A DNA stretch of 36,739 nt from an uncultured Synergistales bacterium (GTDB lineage: Bacteria; Synergistota; Synergistia; Synergistales; Aminobacteriaceae), in NCBI GenBank assembly GCA_905233565.1, contig CAJOCL010000007.1:1-36739 (forward strand), read 5' to 3'. Position 1 is the first letter of the stretch. The number at the start of each line of letters is the position of its first letter. Positions 7,933 to 16,586 of the stretch are shown here, piece after piece. The notes beneath the pieces were generated by a model. It saw only the letters and a program-made list of their open reading frames with translations. It made no database searches and had not been told where the DNA came from. The translations under genes and the position numbers were made by a program.

Positions 7933-9309
7933 TTACAGTTTTACATCAGGAATGCAGGCAAAACCTTTGGCAAGATCATCATCAGACGGAATATAATCCG
8001 TCATAGTTCCGTCGTTGTATTTTTCATACGCCGTCATGTCGAAGTATCCCGTACCCGTAAGCCCGAAAATTATTGTCTTCTCTTCGCCTGTCTCTTTGCA
8101 TTTCAGAGCTTCATCAATCGCAACACGTATAGCGTGTGAACTTTCAGGAGCAGGGAGAATCCCTTCAACCCTTGCGAACTGTTCGGCAGCCTCAAAAACA
8201 CTCGTCTGTTCAACCGCTCTTGCTTCCATTAAACCGTCATGATAAAGCTGTGAAAGTATGCTGCTCATTCCGTGATAGCGCAATCCTCCGGCGTGGTTTG
8301 AGCTAGGGATAAAATCATGTCCGAGCGTGTACATTTTTGCCATCGGGCAGACTTTACCGGTGTCGCAGAAGTCATACGCGAATTTTCCCCTTGTGAAGCT
8401 CGGGCAGCTTGCAGGTTCAACGGCTATGAACTGATAATCTGCCTCGCCGCGCAGTTTTTCACCCATGAAAGGCGAGATTAAACCGCCCAAATTTGAGCCG
8501 CCTCCTGCACAGCCTATAATTACATCGGGTTTAATCCCGTATTTATCACAGGCTGCCTTAGTCTCAAGGCCGATGATTGACTGATGCAGCAATACCTGAT
8601 TCAAAACGCTGCCCAATTCATATCTGTAGCCCTCAGATTTAACGGCTTCTTCAACAGCCTCGCTTATCGCGCAGCCCAGTGAACCCGTAGTGTTCGGGTG
8701 TTCAGCGTTAATCTTCCGTCCGATTTCTGTAGTCATTGACGGAGAAGGCGTTACGCTTGCCCCGTATGTCCTCATAACTTCGCGCCTGAATGGTTTCTGT
8801 TCATATGATACTTTTACCATGAACACTTTGCATTCGAGCTTGAAGAACGCACAGGCCATTGACAGAGCAGTACCCCACTGACCCGCGCCCGTTTCTGTCG
8901 TTACGCCTTTAAGCCCCTGTTTCTTTGCGTAATATGCCTGAGCTATCGCGCTGTTGAGCTTGTGAGAACCTGAAGTGTTATTACCCTCAAATTTGTAGAA
9001 TATATGCGCCGGAGTATCAAGCAGCCTTTCAAGGAAAACTGCGTGTACTAAAGGCGAGGGCCTGTACATTTTGTAGAAATTCAGAATCTCTTCAGGTATC
9101 GGGATGTATGCCGTATCGTTGTCAAGCTCCTGACGTATAAGCTCATCGCAGAATATCGGCTGCATGTCTTCAAATTTCAGGGGCTTCAGGGTTGCCGGGT
9201 GAATTAACGGTGCAGGCTTGTTTTTCATGTCTGCCCTTACGTTGTACCACGATGACGGTATATCTGCCTCATCAAGATATATTTTGTAGGGAACATCGAA
9301 TTTGCTCAT
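7933..9309 (-). CDS. trpB: Tryptophan synthase beta chain, TrpB2 type
   Basis: PLP enzyme of 458 residues that joins indole and serine. The long N-terminus with YKIYLDEADIP and the overall length mark the TrpB2 (trpEb_2) branch rather than the shorter TrpB1 that pairs with TrpA. The PLP lysine is in SGSHKLNSA (Lys117), and the phosphate-binding loop GCAGGGSN is at about 267-274. No trpA or other trp gene is nearby, as is usual for TrpB2, which is thought to salvage free indole or make Trp from serine alone. It is a single-gene unit: terminator at 7884-7920, divergent from tig. A TATAAT on the minus strand at 9350-9355 may be its -10, but no well-spaced -35 is visible. Confidence 0.94.
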   Translation of the reverse strand: MSKFDVPYKIYLDEADIPSSWYNVRADMKNKPAPLIHPATLKPLKFEDMQPIFCDELIRQELDNDTAYIPIPEEILNFYKMYRPSPLVHAVFLERLLDTPAHIFYKFEGNNTSGSHKLNSAIAQAYYAKKQGLKGVTTETGAGQWGTALSMACAFFKLECKVFMVKVSYEQKPFRREVMRTYGASVTPSPSMTTEIGRKINAEHPNTTGSLGCAISEAVEEAVKSEGYRYELGSVLNQVLLHQSIIGLETKAACDKYGIKPDVIIGCAGGGSNLGGLISPFMGEKLRGEADYQFIAVEPASCPSFTRGKFAYDFCDTGKVCPMAKMYTLGHDFIPSSNHAGGLRYHGMSSILSQLYHDGLMEARAVEQTSVFEAAEQFARVEGILPAPESSHAIRVAIDEALKCKETGEEKTIIFGLTGTGYFDMTAYEKYNDGTMTDYIPSDDDLAKGFACIPDVKL

Positions 9310-9415
9310 TGAATTATTTCACACTCCATAAGTTATAATTTTGCGGTTAATTATAATGCAGGTTAGATTTTTCAATCATTCATATTTGAGAGATTGTGCA
9401 TTATTTTTCATTATT

Positions 9416-9444
9416 TTTACAGCATAATTTTTTTGTGGTAGAAT
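9416..9444 (+). promoter_or_regulatory. Promoter of the tig-clpP-clpX-engB operon
   Basis: TTTACA (9416-9421) and TAGAAT (9439-9444) are separated by 17 bases, and a TG one base upstream makes an extended -10. The start codon of tig is about 70 bases downstream. Confidence 0.7.
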
Positions 9445-9456
9445 TTCACGTAATTA

Positions 9457-9480
9457 TGCCCTGTTAAATAGTTCAGGGCA
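9457..9480 (+). other. Hairpin in the tig 5' leader
   Basis: A perfect 7-bp stem, TGCCCTG and CAGGGCA, with a 10-nt loop lies between the promoter and the tig ribosome-binding site. It has no T run, so it is not a terminator. It could stabilise the transcript or affect initiation. Confidence 0.5.
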
Positions 9481-9514
9481 ATTTGTAATTCACAAAGGAG
9501 TCCTGAATTTCACA

Positions 9515-10906
9515 ATGAGAACGGAATTGCTCGGGCAGGAGAAAAATATCGTTAAGATAAAAGCTGAAATTGAAGCATCAGAATTTATCAAGGCTTTGAA
9601 CCGTACAATCAATGAGTTATCAAATCAAGGGAATTTTCGAGGTTTCAGAAAAGGCCACACACCGCGCAAAATCGTTGAAATGCGTTACGGACGCGAGGCA
9701 ATTTACAATGAGGCAATAGAGAAGTTAATGAACGATGAACTTCAGCAGATAGTTGAAGATTACGAGCTTGATTTAATCGAAAGCCCTATGCTTAACGTTA
9801 CGGAAAAAATTGAAGAAGGGAAAAACGTAATCTGTCAGCTTACGTTTGAGGTAAGGCCGGAAGTCGAACTTCCTGAAATTGACGGAATGGAAATCGAAAA
9901 AGTAGTTACTGAAGTAACTGATGCTGATGTTGACAAGCTCGCAAAGAGAATACGCGTTCAGCTTGCGGACATCAAAGAGACTGACAGGCCGATACAGGAC
10001 GGCGATTTAGTCGACCTTGAACTGACAATCAGAACGCTCAACCCTGACGGCTCAGAGACAGAAGAGCAGTTAAAGCCCGAAACTACGCACGAAAAAATCA
10101 ATCTTGCTGACGAAACTATCAGAGTACAGGTACGCGAGGCATTAATCGGAAAGTCAAAAGGCGATGAAGCGTCAGCAGTCTTTGACGTTGAAGAAGGACA
10201 TGCAGACCGCTCGCTTGCCGGCAAACGCGTAAGCTACAAAATGAAGATTGAGACAGTATCAGAATACGTTCTCCCTGAAGTCAACGAGGATTTTTACAAG
10301 CACGTATTCGGCCCCGACACTGACATAAAAGATGACGAAACATACAGAGCCAGACTAAGACAGGACATTGAAGGCGAAGTTACTCAGGAAAACAAATCAG
10401 ACCTTTACACAAGAGCCGTAGATTTAGTTGCGTCAAAATCGAAAGTTGAACTTCCCGACAGGTTCATAGCGCGTCAGATCAACGCAATGAGGCATGAGGA
10501 CGAAGAGTGGGCAAAGTCAAACGGAATCGACATGAATACGGCGTTTGGAGTAGGCACTGAAGAGGGCAAAAAGGGTTATGAAGCACTCCTCAAGACACGC
10601 GCTGAAAATGCTGTCCGCAATGTCTTAGTTATGGATAAACTCGCAGAAAAATACGACATTCACATCGAGCAGTCAGACCTTGAAGCAGAATTTGAACGCA
10701 GGGCAAACGAGCTGCACGTATCAAAAGGATTCGTGGCAAAATATTTCTACGAGAACAAAAACCAGCTTGACCGTTTAACAGACCAGCTCAGATGGGACAA
10801 GACAGCCGAAGCGATGATCTCACACATGGCCGTAAAAGAGGTCAAAGAGCTTTCAAAACCTGAGAATCGCCCTGAAAATGATAATCAGGAAAAGCAGGGA
10901 GAATAA
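9515..10906 (+). CDS. tig: Trigger factor
   Basis: Ribosome-bound chaperone of 463 residues that meets nascent chains at the exit tunnel. The N-terminal ribosome-docking signature GFRKGHTP is at 43-50. An FKBP-like prolyl isomerase domain follows (about 150-240; [11 protein letters not shown], then [13 protein letters not shown]), and the rest is the helical C-terminal cradle. AAAGGAG lies about 15 bases before the ATG. It heads a tig-clpP-clpX-engB operon, an order found in many bacteria that places folding and degradation genes together. Confidence 0.97.
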   Translation: MRTELLGQEKNIVKIKAEIEASEFIKALNRTINELSNQGNFRGFRKGHTPRKIVEMRYGREAIYNEAIEKLMNDELQQIVEDYELDLIESPMLNVTEKIEEGKNVICQLTFEVRPEVELPEIDGMEIEKVVTEVTDADVDKLAKRIRVQLADIKETDRPIQDGDLVDLELTIRTLNPDGSETEEQLKPETTHEKINLADETIRVQVREALIGKSKGDEASAVFDVEEGHADRSLAGKRVSYKMKIETVSEYVLPEVNEDFYKHVFGPDTDIKDDETYRARLRQDIEGEVTQENKSDLYTRAVDLVASKSKVELPDRFIARQINAMRHEDEEWAKSNGIDMNTAFGVGTEEGKKGYEALLKTRAENAVRNVLVMDKLAEKYDIHIEQSDLEAEFERRANELHVSKGFVAKYFYENKNQLDRLTDQLRWDKTAEAMISHMAVKEVKELSKPENRPENDNQEKQGE

Positions 10907-10913
10907 TACTTCA

Positions 10914-11498
10914 ATGTCTTACTACATACCTTATGTTATCGAGCAGACGGGACGCGGCGAAAGAAGTTACGACATTTACAGCCGTCTGCTTAAAGACAGG
11001 ATAATATTCTTGGGTTCTGAAATCGTCGACGATGTAGCAAATTCAATCGTTGCACAGATGCTCTTTCTTGAGAGTGAAGACCCCGAAAAGGACATAAATA
11101 TATATATCAACAGTCCCGGCGGAAGCGTTACGGCCGGGCTTGCGATATATGACACGATGCAGTACATAAAGCCGCAGGTTTCGACTATATGTGTCGGGCT
11201 TGCCGCTAGTATGGCTGCCGTTCTTCTTGCAGGAGGAGCAAAGGGGAAACGCCTTTCACTGCCTAACGCTGAAGTCATGATACATCAGCCTCTCGGAGGT
11301 GCAAGGGGTCAGGCCAGCGACATAGAGATTCAGGCAAAGAATATAATCAAGACAAAAGAACGCATGAACCGTATATTATCATCACACACGGGACAGGATT
11401 ATGAAACCGTAGCGCGTGATACTGACCGCGATAATTACATGACGGCCGAAGAAGCTCTCAAATACGGTTTAATCGACAAGATTATAGAAGCGAGATAA
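10914..11498 (+). CDS. clpP: ATP-dependent Clp protease proteolytic subunit
   Basis: Serine peptidase of 194 residues that forms the barrel of the Clp protease. The start at 10914 ([11 protein letters not shown]) matches the family; an in-frame ATG 36 bases upstream would overlap tig and add unrelated residues. The catalytic triad is visible: Ser99 in GLAASMAA, His124 in MIHQPLGG, Asp173 in the DTDRDNYM segment. The INSPGGSV strand-turn is at 65-72. It sits directly before clpX, the ATPase that feeds it. Confidence 0.97.
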   Translation: MSYYIPYVIEQTGRGERSYDIYSRLLKDRIIFLGSEIVDDVANSIVAQMLFLESEDPEKDINIYINSPGGSVTAGLAIYDTMQYIKPQVSTICVGLAASMAAVLLAGGAKGKRLSLPNAEVMIHQPLGGARGQASDIEIQAKNIIKTKERMNRILSSHTGQDYETVARDTDRDNYMTAEEALKYGLIDKIIEAR

Positions 11499-11515
11499 AG
11501 GCAGGATTTAGAAAG

Positions 11516-12898
11516 ATGCCTTCAGACAAGAACGATAAAAAAAGCAAGAGTAAAAGCAGCAGCGAAAAATCACAGAAATTTCAGAACGGACAAGAAGAAA
11601 GATGTTCATTCTGCGGGAAAACGCTTTCAGAAGTCGATGAGATGTTCTCCGGGCCGGGTGGAGGCGTAAAGATATGTGATCAGTGTATAGCCGTCTGCAC
11701 TATCATGATGGCAGGGAAAAATAATCCCGTCAATATACAGGCTGAACAGGACGAATACGGGAATATTCCGCCGTTCGAGAGTATTAACGCGCCCATAACG
11801 TCAATAAAGGACTTTAGTAGTAACGTCTCTCCCGTAAAGCCCAGAGAGTTAAGCGAATATTTAGATCAGTACGTTATAGGGCAGTCGAGGGCAAAAAAAG
11901 TCGTTTCTGTTGCCGTTTATAATCATTATCAGCGCATAAAGAATAATCTTGAGCAGAAAAACTCGGATGTTGAACTTCAGAAAAGCAATGTATTGCTTCT
12001 CGGTCCTACAGGTTCGGGAAAAACTCTCATAGCTCAGACTTTAGCACGTAAGCTGAATGTTCCTTTTGCGATTGCCGATGCTACAACGCTGACTGAGGCA
12101 GGATATGTCGGTGAAGATGTCGAGAATATATTAGTGCGTCTTCTTCAGGCTGCCGATTACGATTTGAAGTCGGCTGAACGGGGAATAATATATCTTGACG
12201 AAATCGACAAAATCTCGCGCAAGTCCGAGTCAACGTCAATAACCCGTGATGTTTCCGGCGAAGGGGTACAGCAGGCATTATTGAAGATTCTTGAGGGTAC
12301 AATATCGAACATTCCGCCCAAAGGAGGAAGAAAACACCCTCATCAGGATTTTATACAGATTAATACTGAAAATATATTGTTCATATGCGGAGGGGCGTTT
12401 GACGGATTAGAGCCCATAATAGCAAGGCGCGAACTTCAAAAATCAATGGGATTCGGCGGCGAGCTTGCCAAGAAATCGGGCGGAAGTGAAATTCTCAGCA
12501 AGGTTCAGCCCGAAGACCTAGTTACTTATGGATTTATCCCCGAACTTGTCGGACGTATTCCCGTTTTAGTGAGCCTTGAGGAATTAGACAAGGACGCTTT
12601 TATCAGGATACTTCAGGAGCCGAGAAACGCATTAGTCAAGCAGTACAGGAAAATATTTGAAATGGACGGGGTTAATCTTCAGTTTACGCCCGAAGCCTTA
12701 GAGAGAGTTGCCGAACTTGCAGTTAAAAAGAAAACTGGCGCGAGGGGTCTGCGCTCAATCATGGAGAATCTGATGCTTGACATAGAGTACGAACTTCCTT
12801 CAATGCCGAATAATGAGAAATCAGGCAAAAAATTAATCATTACGCCTGAGTACGTCAATGACCAGAATATAACGCTGAAAGATTTACTTCATGAGTGA
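11516..12898 (+). CDS. clpX: Clp protease ATP-binding subunit ClpX
   Basis: AAA+ unfoldase of 460 residues that delivers substrates to ClpP. A Lys/Ser-rich N-terminal extension of about 28 residues precedes the C4 zinc-binding domain (Cys30, Cys33, Cys54, Cys57) that recognises adaptors. Walker A GPTGSGKT is at 163-170 and Walker B LDEID at 227-231. The sensor-2 region carries GARGLRS. It starts 17 bases after clpP, and its last 8 bases overlap the start of engB, which indicates translational coupling. Confidence 0.97.
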   Translation: MPSDKNDKKSKSKSSSEKSQKFQNGQEERCSFCGKTLSEVDEMFSGPGGGVKICDQCIAVCTIMMAGKNNPVNIQAEQDEYGNIPPFESINAPITSIKDFSSNVSPVKPRELSEYLDQYVIGQSRAKKVVSVAVYNHYQRIKNNLEQKNSDVELQKSNVLLLGPTGSGKTLIAQTLARKLNVPFAIADATTLTEAGYVGEDVENILVRLLQAADYDLKSAERGIIYLDEIDKISRKSESTSITRDVSGEGVQQALLKILEGTISNIPPKGGRKHPHQDFIQINTENILFICGGAFDGLEPIIARRELQKSMGFGGELAKKSGGSEILSKVQPEDLVTYGFIPELVGRIPVLVSLEELDKDAFIRILQEPRNALVKQYRKIFEMDGVNLQFTPEALERVAELAVKKKTGARGLRSIMENLMLDIEYELPSMPNNEKSGKKLIITPEYVNDQNITLKDLLHE

Positions 12899-13517
12899 AA
12901 TAAAAGAAATAAAGAAAGAAAAAATTTTCACGAATGCCCGGATTGAGGCCACATGCTTTAATCCGGGTCAGCTTATCCCCGAAGATATTAACATTCAGGA
13001 AATCGCGGTTGCCGGACGCTCAAACGTAGGCAAATCATCGCTTATAAATGCCCTTCTCAATGCAAAACTCGCAAAGACGGGGCAAACTCCGGGAAAAACA
13101 AGAAGCATAAATTTTTACCGTGTTGAAAGTCCTAAAGTCATTTTCAGACTTGTTGACCTTCCCGGCTACGGTTACGCTAAACGCAGCAGGGACGAGCGCA
13201 ACGAATGGCAGAGATTAATCAGTGCTTACATGAGAAAAAGGGAAAGTTTAAGGCTTGTTCTGCACCTTGTCGATTTCCGTCACGGCCTTCTGAAAAATGA
13301 CAGGGATTTACAGGAATGGATCAGGGCTGAAGGCAAAAATATATTCGTAGTCTTCACTAAGGCCGACAAGATCGCAAAAGGAAAATGGAAAACTACACGC
13401 GATTTATACATCAGGGACGGGCTTTACTCGTATGATGTCCCTGTAATAACGTCAGCAGAAAAGAAAGAGGGAATTGACCCACTTGGGGAGTTTCTCATTA
13501 AGTTTCTGGAAATGTGA
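12891..13517 (+). CDS. engB: Ribosome-biogenesis GTPase EngB/YsxC
   Basis: TRAFAC GTPase of 208 residues needed for 50S subunit assembly. G1 is GRSNVGKSS (42-50), G2 lies in GQTPGKT (64-70), G3 is DLPG (89-92), G4 is TKAD (156-159) and G5 is the TSAEKK segment near 185. The start overlaps the end of clpX. Its TGA stop (13515-13517) is shared with the extended -10 of the next transcript, so the downstream gene has its own promoter here. Confidence 0.96.
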   Translation: MSEIKEIKKEKIFTNARIEATCFNPGQLIPEDINIQEIAVAGRSNVGKSSLINALLNAKLAKTGQTPGKTRSINFYRVESPKVIFRLVDLPGYGYAKRSRDERNEWQRLISAYMRKRESLRLVLHLVDFRHGLLKNDRDLQEWIRAEGKNIFVVFTKADKIAKGKWKTTRDLYIRDGLYSYDVPVITSAEKKEGIDPLGEFLIKFLEM

Positions 13518-13523
13518 TATAAT
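13515..13523 (+). promoter_or_regulatory. Extended -10 promoter before the leader of the surface-protein gene
   Basis: TGATATAAT is a consensus extended -10. The TG is part of the engB stop codon. No good -35 is seen, which is usual for extended -10 promoters. The same nonamer precedes rpsB (15649) and the gene at 34528. Confidence 0.6.
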
Positions 13524-13587
13524 CACAATGTAATAATTAAAATTCAGCGAACATCAACTAAAAATCAGTAGAAAGGACGTAGACAAA

Positions 13588-13659
13588 ATGATTTCAGGCG
13601 GCTACAATCGAGCCACGAGCCACGAGCCACGAGCCACGCTACAACTATGTTCTGATTGA
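13588..13659 (+). CDS. Leader ORF containing four heptamer repeats, possible phase-variable leader peptide
   Basis: ORF of 23 codons (MISGGYN at the start, LQLCSD at the end) with AAAGGA 10 bases before its ATG. It contains the repeat tract at 13609-13636. The frame one base away, beginning at 13640, is open for 45 codons (YNYVLIDAEKLN...), runs through the terminator and ends with TAG at 13775-13777, inside the start of the next gene. With three repeats instead of four, the ORF would enter that frame. No homologue is recognised; the ORF may be a leader peptide or the remnant of a small gene. Confidence 0.45.
   Translation: MISGGYNRATSHEPRATLQLCSD
13609..13636 (+). repeat. Four tandem copies of CGAGCCA
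   Basis: Four perfect 7-bp copies, followed by a partial CG. Because 7 is not a multiple of 3, gain or loss of a copy by replication slippage changes the reading frame of the ORF that spans it. The tract is flanked by GGCTACAA and GCTACAA, as if it had been inserted into a GGCTACAACTAT sequence. Confidence 0.9.
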
Positions 13660-13686
13660 CGCTGAAAAACTGAATACTGAGACCAA

Positions 13687-13735
13687 CGCTCTCACGTTTG
13701 GCAGAATGTTGCTTGAACGTGAGGGCGATTTTTTT
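13687..13735 (+). terminator. Strong intrinsic terminator in the leader of the surface-protein gene
   Basis: A 12-bp stem (CGCTCTCACGTT and AACGTGAGGGCG, one G-T pair) with a 17-nt loop is followed by ATTTTTTT. It ends only about 23 bases before the start codon at 13759, with no room for another promoter between. Transcripts from upstream must therefore read through it to express that gene, so it is likely an attenuator as well as the end of the clp operon transcript. Confidence 0.75.
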
Positions 13736-13758
13736 ATGTCGAAAGGAGACGTATACTC

Positions 13759-15591
13759 ATGGTCAAAAAAGTTTTAGCGTGTTTATTGTTAGTAGTGTTG
13801 TGGAGTTCTTGTGCGTTCGGTGAAGTTACTCTGTCTCATATTCACCGCTCCATTACGGATTTTGTGAATGGGAAGCCGGATTACACAAACGCGAGATTTC
13901 TGAGTTTCTGGGTTGGCGCAACAAATTATGACGCTCAGGCAACTCAGGAAGATGTGAATCTCACGGGCAGTATGACATTCTCAGGCGGCAGTTATTCCTT
14001 CTGGAACGGCAGAAACGGCGGTATGCTGACAAACTCAGAGACTCAGCGCACGTTCGGGCTTGCAAGCGTAATGAGCATAGGTAACGAGCTTGAGTATGTG
14101 CCGCACACAGCGAGCGGGGACAACATAATTTTCTGTCTTTCTGCTGACAACGGACTCAACGGCGTAAATGTCAGCTGGAATTTTCCCGATATGCCGTCCT
14201 ATAACGGGCAGGGTACAATTCCGAATTACAGAACGACTCAGGAGCAGTTAGAGTCGTATGTACCTTACGTTGAATATATCAGCTTAGGAAGTCAAGTTAC
14301 GGGGCTTAGGTGGCGCGTAGTGAGTCCCGATAACACTTCAGAGGCAGTAACGCTTGATTTTGCGTCATCTTTACGTGTAATAAGCGTTCAGAATGCAAGC
14401 GGAAATACTTTGTATTCAGGCCAGTGGGAATATGTCGAGGCTGACAATCCTGTTTCAGGTGAGGTAACATTTGACAGCCCGATTAGTGAAGCCGATATAT
14501 CAAGGATACGTGTTGGCTTCTATTACTGGAACAACGATTCTGATAACGACTATCAGTGGTACTTCTGCAAGCCGTCAACGCCAGAGCTTTCGATCACTGA
14601 GAATTTTATGTTCAACGCTTCAATCGTGAACGGAAAAGCCAATTACAGCAATGCGAGGTTTGAATCGCTTTTCTTTGACATTTCTGCGGGGAACGTAATA
14701 GCGGAAGCCCGTCATTTCACGGCAGAAGGAAGCGTAACAATACCCGGCGGAGGCTACAGCCTTATGGACGACAACACAGGCGAAGAACTCGGCGTAACGA
14801 TTCCGGCAGGCACGGACAAGACATTCAAGCTGAGAATGCACAGAACCTCAGCTCCCGGCGATACTCATCTTGAATATCAGCCTATATATGACAACGGAGC
14901 AAACCTCACATTTTCGGGCGGAGGGGAAAATCTTGCGGGCAGGACTATAACATGGACATTCCCGGCAGAACTCAATCTCAGCGGAAGCGCAGCACTAAGC
15001 AACTTCAAATCAACATCTGAACAGTTAGCAACAGGCGCGCCATATTTCGAGATTGTCAGCAGGGACGGAAATATTACAGCTATCAACTACAAGATTGTTA
15101 CTTCATCAGACACTTCAACCGCTGTAACTCCGTCATACAGGACTGATTTCAGAATTGAATATTACCGCATAAATCCTGATCCTGCTGAAGGTAACAGATA
15201 CCGCTCAAGCTGGATTAACAACAGCACTTCAGGAACGTGGACACTCGGCAACCCGCAGCCATTGAGCAACATGGACTACATGACAGTGCGCTATAGGACT
15301 TGGGAAGATCCGAACAACTCAAGGCAATATGTCTGGAACTTCTACCCCGCCGAAGCCCCTACAAACCCCAATCAGCAAGAAAATCAGCAGGGAAATGAGC
15401 AGGGCAATCAGCAGGAAAATGAACAGGGCAATCAGCAGGAAAATGAACAGAACAATCAGTCTAACAATCAACAGGACAATCAACAAGACAATCAGCAGGT
15501 AGGTATCGGTCCAGGAACCAGCGGAGGCTGTGAGTCAGGTCTTGCGCTGTCAGGTGTAATTCTTCTGGCGCTCTTCTTCAAAAAACGTTAA
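13759..15591 (+). CDS. Surface protein with duplicated domain and Synerg-CTERM sorting signal
   Basis: Exported protein of 610 residues. Residues 1-21 form a signal peptide (VKKVLACLLLVVLW, then CAFG). Two related domains follow, about 27-262 and 278-520. Both show (V/I)NGK.(D/N)Y.NARF near the start, a GSMTF/GSVTI strand with GG.YS, a LEY.P segment, then a (Y/F)(R/K)(T/S)T.EQL stretch and a closing W. Residues about 535-590 are a Gln/Asn/Glu-rich linker built from short repeats. The end, SGGCESGLALSG plus a hydrophobic run and KKR, has the Cys, membrane segment and basic tail of the Synerg-CTERM family, whose members are thought to be processed and anchored at the surface. AAAGGAG lies 9 bases before the start. 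The function of the domains is unknown; adhesion or glycan binding is a guess. Confidence 0.85.
   Translation: MVKKVLACLLLVVLWSSCAFGEVTLSHIHRSITDFVNGKPDYTNARFLSFWVGATNYDAQATQEDVNLTGSMTFSGGSYSFWNGRNGGMLTNSETQRTFGLASVMSIGNELEYVPHTASGDNIIFCLSADNGLNGVNVSWNFPDMPSYNGQGTIPNYRTTQEQLESYVPYVEYISLGSQVTGLRWRVVSPDNTSEAVTLDFASSLRVISVQNASGNTLYSGQWEYVEADNPVSGEVTFDSPISEADISRIRVGFYYWNNDSDNDYQWYFCKPSTPELSITENFMFNASIVNGKANYSNARFESLFFDISAGNVIAEARHFTAEGSVTIPGGGYSLMDDNTGEELGVTIPAGTDKTFKLRMHRTSAPGDTHLEYQPIYDNGANLTFSGGGENLAGRTITWTFPAELNLSGSAALSNFKSTSEQLATGAPYFEIVSRDGNITAINYKIVTSSDTSTAVTPSYRTDFRIEYYRINPDPAEGNRYRSSWINNSTSGTWTLGNPQPLSNMDYMTVRYRTWEDPNNSRQYVWNFYPAEAPTNPNQQENQQGNEQGNQQENEQGNQQENEQNNQSNNQQDNQQDNQQVGIGPGTSGGCESGLALSGVILLALFFKKR
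15379..15500 (+). repeat. Gln/Asn-rich coding repeats
   Basis: The linker is encoded by degenerate short repeats built on AATCAGCAGGAAAATGAACA. One 24-bp unit occurs twice in tandem at 15403-15450. The unit length is a multiple of three, so copy-number change would alter linker length and not frame. Confidence 0.8.
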
Positions 15592-15599
15592 GCATTTAT

Positions 15600-15635
15600 T
15601 TCAGCCTCTTGAATTTTGAGGGGCTGATTTTTTTG
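15600..15635 (+). terminator. Terminator of the surface-protein gene
   Basis: Arms TCAGCCTCT and AGGGGCTGA are followed by TTTTTTTG, directly after the stop codon. Confidence 0.85.
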
Positions 15636-15648
15636 TGTCAAGCCTCTG

Positions 15649-15657
15649 TGATATAAT
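15649..15657 (+). promoter_or_regulatory. Extended -10 promoter of the rpsB operon
   Basis: TGATATAAT, a consensus extended -10, lies about 105 bases before the rpsB start and just after the preceding terminator. No clear -35. Confidence 0.6.
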
Positions 15658-15698
15658 GGCACTGCTTTAATTTCATGCGTTCATAAAAATTAAAGGTG

Positions 15699-15717
15699 TC
15701 ATATGATTATCATGTGA
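15699..15717 (+). other. Hairpin in the rpsB leader
   Basis: TCATATGA and TCATGTGA pair (8 bp, one G-T) around a 3-nt loop within a leader of about 100 bases. Ribosomal protein S2 represses its own leader in several bacteria, so this may be an autoregulatory structure; the match to a known S2-binding motif was not tested. Confidence 0.35.
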
Positions 15718-15763
15718 TTGAAATTGAGCGCAAGATTATAACCTTTAGGAGGAATTTATTTTT

Positions 15764-16579
15764 ATGGCAGTAGCAAGCATGAAACAGCTCTTGGAGTGCG
15801 GAGTCCATTTCGGACATCAGACGCGCCGCTGGAATCCCAAAATGAAACCCTATATATTCACCGAACGCAACGGAGTATATATCATTGACCTTCAGAAGAC
15901 GGTTAAAGGCCTCGACCGCGCATATGATTTCATACGCGAGACGGCTGCAGCCGGCGGGCATGTTCTTTTTGTCGGCACAAAGCGTCAGGCTCAGGACACA
16001 ATACGCGATGAGGCTACAAGATGCGGACAGTACTACATTAATCAGAGATGGCTCGGCGGACTTATGACTAATTTCCCGACAATCAGGCGCAGAATTTCGA
16101 GAATGCTCGAACTCAGACGCTATGACGAGGAAGGAACTTGGGAAGAGTTCTCGAAAAAAGAGACCGCAGCACTCAAGAAGGAACAGTTAAAACTTGAAAA
16201 ATATCTCGGCGGTATTGCAAACATGGCCGCAGTGCCTGATGCAATTTTCCTTATTGACCCCAGACGAGAGGAGAACGCAATCGCTGAGGCCCGCAAACTT
16301 CATATTCCCGTCGTATCAATCGTAGACACTAACTGCGATCCCGAAATGATAGATTATCCCATTCCGGGCAATGATGACGCTATCAGGGCTATAAAGCTCA
16401 TAACCGGCCTGATGGCAAACGCAGTTATAGAGGGCAGACAGGGAGAAGATGCGGTTATTATCCCCGTTCAGGAACTCAGCGAACCTGACGCAATCAGCAA
16501 TGAAGATTTCATAACTGAAAGCGAGAGGCTCTATGAGAAATATGAGGGCAATATAGACGACGAAACCAGAGAGGACTAA
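15764..16579 (+). CDS. rpsB: 30S ribosomal protein S2
   Basis: Protein of 271 residues, normal for S2 with a somewhat extended acidic tail. Conserved features are [19 protein letters not shown] at about 8-26, [19 protein letters not shown] and [19 protein letters not shown] lies about 12 bases before the start. It heads the rpsB-tsf-pyrH-frr cluster that is conserved across bacteria; its start is separated from the surface-protein gene by a terminator and its own promoter. Confidence 0.98.
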   Translation: MAVASMKQLLECGVHFGHQTRRWNPKMKPYIFTERNGVYIIDLQKTVKGLDRAYDFIRETAAAGGHVLFVGTKRQAQDTIRDEATRCGQYYINQRWLGGLMTNFPTIRRRISRMLELRRYDEEGTWEEFSKKETAALKKEQLKLEKYLGGIANMAAVPDAIFLIDPRREENAIAEARKLHIPVVSIVDTNCDPEMIDYPIPGNDDAIRAIKLITGLMANAVIEGRQGEDAVIIPVQELSEPDAISNEDFITESERLYEKYEGNIDDETRED

Positions 16580-16586
16580 TACGACA

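Noticed and set aside
13609-13636. CRISPR-like array
   Set aside because: The repeat units are 7 bp with no spacers; this is a simple tandem repeat.
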